From the NCBI GenBank assembly GCA_937910975.1, contig CALEMZ010000051.1, positions 1 through 10,554 of the forward strand: DNA of 10,554 nucleotides. Reading direction: 5' to 3'. Position 1 is the first letter of the stretch; every line of letters begins with the position of its first letter. The translations under genes and the position numbers were made by a program. The stretch comes from an uncultured Pseudorhodobacter sp. (GTDB lineage Bacteria > Pseudomonadota > Alphaproteobacteria > Rhodobacterales > Rhodobacteraceae). The notes beneath the pieces are model-generated. The model saw only the letters and a list, made by a program, of their open reading frames with translations. It searched no databases and was not told the origin of the DNA. Shown here piece by piece: positions 6,616 to 10,554 of this stretch.

Positions 6616-7419
6616 TCAAGCAGTTAGAAGAGTACGCAGGGCGACAATGCCGCCTGCAAGAATTAGGGCCAGCCCGACAGGTCGGGTCAACCAGCGCCCG
6701 ATATCGGGCAGTTTTTCCAAGGTCATGAACAGGGTCGCCGCCCCCATCCACATCAAATTCATGGTGCCGCCAACAAATCCCAGCGCCATCAGCGCCCAGC
6801 AGCAGCCAAGGCATAAAACCCCCAGCTCCGCGCCCATACGAAACGCGCGGGACGGCCCGGGGCGCCAGCGTTCCATGAAGAACGTAAGCGGCATCCGGCA
6901 CTTGGCGAGGCAGGCTTCTTTTAGCGGGGTGAATTGATAGGCCCCGGCCCCGATCAGCAGCCCCGCCGTAAGCCAGCCGGAAATGCTCGCGCCATTCAGC
7001 GCCAAAAGGCCCGCGCGCGACAGGCCATATTGCGCACCCGCCCCGGCAACGGAGGCCAGCCCCCAGACCACCAGATAGCCAGCCACCAACAAAACCGCGC
7101 CGGAGCCTTTCGTGGCCCCAGTCGCTGAAAGCTCGATAAAACAGCGCAGCGCGGGCACAAAGGTTGGCAGCATCATCGCCAATGCCATCAACGCCCACAT
7201 GGCGATCAACGGCAAGAACGACGCCTGCCCCGCCGCAATGCACAATGAGGCCCAGAAATCCGCAGGCATCCCCGCCAGATCTGCGGCTGGGTTTTGCAGC
7301 GCCATGGCAAAGACACCCAGCCATGCCAGCAAGATCAGGCCATAGAACCCGATCCATGCAAGCGCTGCCCGGTTCCACACTGCCCACACACGCAAGGGAT
7401 TCTGGGATTGAAATGCCAT
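6616..7419 (-). CDS. DUF2182-family integral membrane protein with putative metal-binding motifs
   Basis: This 267-residue protein is almost entirely hydrophobic, with about six to seven likely membrane segments (for example around 18-40, 60-83, 107-127, 146-160, 198-216, 218-234 and 247-264). It fits DUF2182, described as predicted metal-binding membrane proteins. Typical signatures are WALMALAMMLP at 75-85, FTPLKEACLAKCRMP at 163-177 and ELGVLCLGCCWALMAL at 198-213. The paired cysteines (170 and 174; 203, 206 and 207) and several methionines are plausible metal ligands. It is the first gene of the operon that continues into DUF1326, dmdA and acuI, and is divergent from the GntR regulator. 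The ribosome binding site before the ATG at 7419 is weak, so the start could lie slightly elsewhere. The function is not established; transport or insertion of a metal such as copper is inference from the motifs. Confidence 0.85.
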   Translation of the reverse strand: MAFQSQNPLRVWAVWNRAALAWIGFYGLILLAWLGVFAMALQNPAADLAGMPADFWASLCIAAGQASFLPLIAMWALMALAMMLPTFVPALRCFIELSATGATKGSGAVLLVAGYLVVWGLASVAGAGAQYGLSRAGLLALNGASISGWLTAGLLIGAGAYQFTPLKEACLAKCRMPLTFFMERWRPGPSRAFRMGAELGVLCLGCCWALMALGFVGGTMNLMWMGAATLFMTLEKLPDIGRWLTRPVGLALILAGGIVALRTLLTA

Positions 7420-7502
7420 TCCGACGGACCGTTCTGCAAGGAATCACGCGCTGGCCTATAGACGCGTGGGCCGCTTGACCGTAAGTTCTTCACAACCAAT
7501 CC

Positions 7503-7532
7503 AATTGTCAAACATTTAATTGTATGACAATT
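7503..7532. promoter_or_regulatory. Candidate GntR/FadR-type double operator in the divergent promoter region
   Basis: AATTGTCA (7503-7510) and TGACAATT (7525-7532) form a perfect 8-base inverted repeat over 14 bases. Within it are two boxes of the FadR-subfamily form TNGTNNNACNA: TTGTATGACAA at 7520-7530 is a perfect match and itself a palindrome, and TTGTCAAACAT at 7505-7515 differs at the last base. Box centres are 15 bases apart. On the minus strand TTGACA (7511-7506) looks like a -35 element for the DUF2182-DUF1326-dmdA-acuI operon, although no good -10 follows. Binding here would block both divergent promoters. The neighbouring GntR protein is the natural candidate to bind it. Confidence 0.7.
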
Positions 7533-7549
7533 AAAAAGGGCAGCTATAC

Positions 7550-8290
7550 ATGACGCAAACCTATAAAATGGCACCGGAGGGGGAGCTTTCGCTGCGCATC
7601 TCGGCCGCCATTCGCGATGCCATCGTCGAGGGAAGATTGCTCGTGGATCAACGCCTGCCGTCAGAACAGGAACTGGCTGAGCAATTTGGCGTTTCCCGCC
7701 CCACAGTGCGTGAAGCGCTGAAACGACTGGCGGCGCAAAACCTGATCCGCACCCAGCGTGGCGCCACCGGCGGGGCCTTTGTGAACCGGCTTTCGTTTGA
7801 AGAGGCTTACGGCCAGCAAATCACCACCTCCACCCTGCTTTTATCGATGAATGAAGTGGATTTTGAAACCGCCTGCGAGGCGCGCTTTGCGCTGGAACGG
7901 GCTTGCGTGCCGCTGTCATCCCATCGCCGCAATGCCGATCATCTGGCCACGATGCGCGCCGAGATTCACCGCCAAAGCCAGCCGGGCCTGACGGATGAAA
8001 GCTTTTGCGCCTCAGACGTGGCATTTCACCGGGCATTGGTCGATGGGGCCTGCAACCCGGTGCTGTCTTACCAACTCGCCGGGGCGGTAGAGGCGATGCA
8101 GCCCCTGATGAACATGATCACCTTTTCCGCCCGCTCCCGCGAGCGGATCGTGTCGCTGCATTCCGCGATTGCAGACGCCGTTGAGCGCCGCGATGTGGAG
8201 GCTGCCGAAGCCGCCCTCGCCGCGCTGTCGGTCTATACGATTGAGCTGGCAAATGACGTGCGCGCGCGCCGCAAGCAGCGCAAGGCCTAA
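7550..8290 (+). CDS. GntR-family transcriptional regulator, FadR subfamily (FCD domain)
   Basis: This 246-residue protein starts at an ATG with AAGGG at 7536-7540. The N-terminal winged helix (about 13-80) has AIRDAIVEGRL, LPSEQELAEQFGVSRPTVRE, ALKRLAAQNLI and RGATGGAFV, the standard GntR pattern. The C-terminal part is an all-helical FCD domain, with D156 and H160 (SDVAFHRALVDG) and H204 (LHSAI) in the positions that usually bind a metal and a small carboxylate ligand. The histidine usually seen in the last helix seems replaced by Tyr 229, which may change ligand choice. Such proteins usually repress and are released by an acid metabolite. It is divergent from the dmdA operon with a candidate operator between them, and convergent with uxuB, whose stop codon it overlaps by four bases. 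Its effector could be a DMSP-derived acid or a uronate; the sequence does not decide. Confidence 0.9.
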   Translation: MTQTYKMAPEGELSLRISAAIRDAIVEGRLLVDQRLPSEQELAEQFGVSRPTVREALKRLAAQNLIRTQRGATGGAFVNRLSFEEAYGQQITTSTLLLSMNEVDFETACEARFALERACVPLSSHRRNADHLATMRAEIHRQSQPGLTDESFCASDVAFHRALVDGACNPVLSYQLAGAVEAMQPLMNMITFSARSRERIVSLHSAIADAVERRDVEAAEAALAALSVYTIELANDVRARRKQRKA

Positions 8291-9741
8291 GCCGCCGCCA
8301 CCACTGCCCGCGCGCCGTTTGCCACAAGCGCGACGTAGGCCGCGACAACCGCCGTTGAAAAGCGGAGATCATCGGCCAGCGCAGGTTCAAACACATCGCG
8401 CAGCGCCAGCAGCGCTGCGACCTTTTCTTCCGCTGTGGAGCCACTGTCTGATGCGGCGCGCAAACGCTCCGCCATCGGGTCTTTGACGTCAATCGCCCGG
8501 CCCATTTCATCCATCCCGCCAACATAGCGCATCCACCCCGCCACGGCGAGCGCCAGCAATGGCACTGGCCGCCCCGCGCGGAGGTTGTCAGCCACCGTGC
8601 TCAGCAACCGCTGCGGCAGTTTTTGCGAGCCATCCATCGCAATTTGCCATGTTCGGTGCCGGATAGAAGGGTTGCGATAGCGCGCCAGAAGCGCTGCGCA
8701 ATAGGCTGGCAAATCCTCGCCTTCCGGCGGCGGCACGGTTGGCACAATCTCGGTTTCCCACAGCCGTTCGATCAGCCGGGCAAAGGCCGGGTCCGCCACG
8801 GTTTCGGCAATCGTCTCATAGCCCGCAAGATAGCCCAGATAGGCCAGCGTCGAATGGGTGCCATTCAGACAGCGCAGCTTCATGGTTTCAAACGCCGCCA
8901 CATCGCGCACGAATTGCGCGCCGCCCGCCTCCCAATAGGGGCGCGCAGCACCAACAAAATCATCCTCAATCACCCATTGACGAAAGGGTTCATACATCAC
9001 GCAGGCCCGGTCAATATAGCCAGCGCTCTGCGCGAGGGCTGCAATATCGGCCGCGGTGGTGGCAGGGGTGATACGGTCCACCATCGTGGCGGGGAAACGA
9101 CATTCCGCCGCGATCCATGCCGCCAGTTCCGGGTCTGCGGCTTGCGCGAAAGCCAGCACCACCCGCCGCGTCAACCGCCCATTGTCGGGCAGGTTATCGC
9201 ATGAAAGCACGGTAAAAGGGGCCACCCCCTTAGCGCGCCGCGCAGCCAGCGCCCGCACCAAGAAACCGGGGGCCGAGCGGGGTGCATCGGGATGTGCCAG
9301 ATCATGCATGATATCGGGATGGTCCAGCCGCAGCTCCCCGGTCGCCGGGCTGTGGCAATAACCTTTTTCGGTGATCGTCATGGAGACAATCCGAATGCCC
9401 GGACCCGCCATCGCCGCCAGCACCTGCGCGGGGTTTTCCGGGGCGACAAGAACATCTGTGATCACCGAAATCACCGCATTTTCCGCCCCCTTTGGAGCCA
9501 AGGTGACAGAAGTATAGGCAAAGCCTTGCGGGGCCAGTTTGTCGCGAATATCAGGGCTGCGCAGACTGACGGCGCAGATGCCCCAATCGCCACCCTTGGC
9601 CTGCATCGCCTCTTGTGTATAGACCGCATTAAATGCACGAAAAAACGCGCCGGGGCCAAGATGGACGATCCCGGTTTTGGGCTGCTGCGCATCGCCCCGG
9701 CCCAGCAATGCCTTACCGTGCAAGCCAGCCTCCATCGACAT
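8287..9741 (-). CDS. uxuB: Fructuronate reductase / mannitol dehydrogenase family protein (UxuB-like)
   Basis: This 484-residue protein belongs to the long-chain mannitol dehydrogenase family. It has the nucleotide-binding start GIVHLGPGAFFRAF at 24-37, CDNLPDNG at 181-188, FPATMVDRITPATT at 216-229, and the catalytic segment KLRCLNGTHSTLAYLG, with K288, N293 and H296 in the spacing of the mannitol 2-dehydrogenase Lys-Asn-His triad. In E. coli UxuB reduces D-fructuronate to D-mannonate with NADH in glucuronate breakdown. The family also includes mannitol and altronate (UxaB) enzymes. The kduI-kduD neighbours favour a hexuronate role, but the exact substrate is inference. The ATG at 9741 overlaps the end of kduD by 29 bases; a second ATG at 9735 is possible, and since family homology begins only around residue 22 a later start cannot be excluded. 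Its stop overlaps that of the convergent GntR gene. Confidence 0.85.
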   Translation of the reverse strand: MSMEAGLHGKALLGRGDAQQPKTGIVHLGPGAFFRAFNAVYTQEAMQAKGGDWGICAVSLRSPDIRDKLAPQGFAYTSVTLAPKGAENAVISVITDVLVAPENPAQVLAAMAGPGIRIVSMTITEKGYCHSPATGELRLDHPDIMHDLAHPDAPRSAPGFLVRALAARRAKGVAPFTVLSCDNLPDNGRLTRRVVLAFAQAADPELAAWIAAECRFPATMVDRITPATTAADIAALAQSAGYIDRACVMYEPFRQWVIEDDFVGAARPYWEAGGAQFVRDVAAFETMKLRCLNGTHSTLAYLGYLAGYETIAETVADPAFARLIERLWETEIVPTVPPPEGEDLPAYCAALLARYRNPSIRHRTWQIAMDGSQKLPQRLLSTVADNLRAGRPVPLLALAVAGWMRYVGGMDEMGRAIDVKDPMAERLRAASDSGSTAEEKVAALLALRDVFEPALADDLRFSTAVVAAYVALVANGARAVVAAA

Positions 9742-10444
9742 TCAACACCGCCCCATGCACATAATCGGCTGCCCGAGAGGCCAGAAACACCGCCGCCCCG
9801 CCCAAATCCGCCGCCTGCCCCCAGCGCCCAGCCGGAATCCGCTCCAAGATCGCGCGGTTGCGATCTGCATCCACGCGCAGGGCTTCGGTGTTGTTGGTCT
9901 CAATATAGCCGGGGGCAAGCGCGTTGACGTTGATCCCCTTTGCCGCCCATTCATTGGCCAAAAGCTTCGTCAACCCTGCCACCCCATGTTTGGAGGCAGT
10001 GTAGGACGGCACGCGCACCCCGCCTTGAAAGGACAAGAGCGAGGCCACATTCACAATCCGCCCCCGCCCTTTGCGGGCAAACACCGCTTTCGCAAAGGCC
10101 TGACAGGTAAAGAACACCGCCTTCAAGTTGACGTCCATCACATCATCCCAATCGGCTTCGGAAAATTCCGTGCTGTCATTGCGCCGGATGATGCCTGCGT
10201 TATTGACCAGAATATCAATCTTCTGGCCCGCAAACACATCCCTAGCCGCCATAGGATCAGAGAAATCAAGCTGCAGCGCGGACCCGTTGGGCACCATCGC
10301 CAAGGTTTCCTCCATCGAGGAGCGCCCTGCACAAATCACCTGCGCCCCGGCCTGCCCCAAAGCCACGGCAATCGCCTGCCCGATGCCGGTATTGGCCCCG
10401 GTCACAAGGGCTGTCTGCCCGTCCAGCCGAAACAGATCGCTCAT
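9713..10444 (-). CDS. kduD: 2-dehydro-3-deoxy-D-gluconate 5-dehydrogenase (short-chain dehydrogenase), KduD
   Basis: This 243-residue classical short-chain dehydrogenase has TGANTGIG at 15-22 for cofactor binding, NNAG at 81-84, and the active site S135, Y148 and K152 in SYTASKHG. The stretches LSFQGGVRVPSYTASK, APGYIETNNTEALR, IPAGRWG and the ending NVDGGWLAR are very close to KduD. KduD reversibly reduces 2,5-diketo-3-deoxygluconate (DKII) to 2-keto-3-deoxygluconate with NAD(P)H, the step after KduI in the use of unsaturated uronates from pectin and other polyuronides. The protein is cytoplasmic. The ATG at 10444 has GGGGGA upstream and overlaps the kduI stop as ATGA, so translation is probably coupled. 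The gene ends inside the start of uxuB. Confidence 0.93.
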   Translation of the reverse strand: MSDLFRLDGQTALVTGANTGIGQAIAVALGQAGAQVICAGRSSMEETLAMVPNGSALQLDFSDPMAARDVFAGQKIDILVNNAGIIRRNDSTEFSEADWDDVMDVNLKAVFFTCQAFAKAVFARKGRGRIVNVASLLSFQGGVRVPSYTASKHGVAGLTKLLANEWAAKGINVNALAPGYIETNNTEALRVDADRNRAILERIPAGRWGQAADLGGAAVFLASRAADYVHGAVLNVDGGWLAR

Positions 10445-10554
10445 CGCAGATCCCCCATGGCGACCATATCCATATCGGTGAAATCAATATTATCCCCCGC
10501 CATCGCCCAGCAAAACGTGTAAGCCGCCGTGCCTGCACCGGAATGAATGGACCA
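10441..10554 (-). CDS. kduI: 5-dehydro-4-deoxy-D-glucuronate isomerase, C-terminal end, KduI (runs off the right edge)
   Basis: Only the last 37 codons are present. They read WSIHSGAGTAAYTFCWAMAG, then DNIDFTDMDMVAMGDLR and a TGA at 10443-10441. The WSIHSG, AYTF-W-MAG-N and F-DMD-V sequence with a closing DLR is the C-terminal signature of KduI. The His in HSG is in the region of the family's metal-binding histidines. KduI isomerises 5-keto-4-deoxyuronate to 2,5-diketo-3-deoxygluconate, the substrate of the next gene's product KduD. The stop overlaps the kduD start (ATGA), so the two are certainly in one operon. The N-terminal part lies beyond the window. Confidence 0.9.
   Translation of the reverse strand, partial: WSIHSGAGTAAYTFCWAMAGDNIDFTDMDMVAMGDLR

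Noticed and set aside
5360..6937. 525-codon open frame on the plus strand
   Set aside because: It lies antisense to dmdA, DUF1326 and DUF2182, all of which have clear family signatures. Its translation shows no domain and is typical of a GC-rich shadow frame.
6605..7447. Upstream extension of the DUF1326 frame to a 489-codon reading on the minus strand
   Set aside because: The extension is a shifted frame of the clear DUF2182 gene. The DUF1326 signature starts right after an ATG with its own ribosome binding site at 6604.
9677..10522. 281-codon open frame on the plus strand
   Set aside because: It is antisense to kduD, whose active-site motifs are unmistakable; no domain is visible in it.
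1..10554. CRISPR arrays or insertion-sequence ends
   Set aside because: No regularly spaced repeats, transposase motifs or terminal inverted repeats were seen by eye on either strand.

Overview
The window looks like the chromosome of a marine alphaproteobacterium of the Rhodobacteraceae (Roseobacter-type). The evidence is a dmdA-acuI pair for DMSP demethylation, moderately high GC with long antisense shadow frames, an orphan FliM-like gene, and a uronate operon. No species can be named from this sequence alone.

Layout, left to right. Positions 1-208 (minus) hold the start of an ABC transporter ATPase of the PotA/MalK type. It is divergent from a LuxR-type HTH regulator (329-1120, plus) across an AT-rich promoter region. 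Positions 1121-2524 carry no ordinary chromosomal gene. They read as an eroded prophage or genomic island: a disabled helix-turn-helix-like small gene (1473-1798), a small Lar-like zinc-ribbon ORF (1913-2119), and the wrecked C-terminal half of a tyrosine integrase (about 2161-2498) that ends 26 bases from the 3' end of a tRNA with anticodon CAT (2525-2601, minus). That is the usual geometry of tRNA-targeted integration.

After the tRNA comes an orphan FliM/SpoA-domain gene (2739-3707, plus). It converges on a four-gene minus-strand operon read from 7419 down to 3852: DUF2182 membrane protein, DUF1326 cysteine-rich protein, dmdA (DMSP demethylase) and acuI (acrylyl-CoA reductase). Spacings are 11, 24 and 11 bases. 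The first two genes look like a metal-handling pair, here placed in front of the sulfur-compound genes.

A GntR/FadR-family regulator (7550-8290, plus) is divergent from this operon. The 130-base gap between them holds two TNGTNNNACNA-type half-palindromes forming a larger inverted repeat, a good candidate operator. The regulator's stop codon overlaps that of a convergent hexuronate operon, which runs leftward from the window edge: kduI (3' end only), kduD and uxuB. These coding regions overlap by 4 and about 29 bases. KduI and KduD turn unsaturated-uronate products into 2-keto-3-deoxygluconate (KDG), and UxuB feeds the fructuronate/mannonate branch to the same intermediate. The window therefore joins two algal-matter diets, DMSP and uronic acids, on either side of one GntR regulator.
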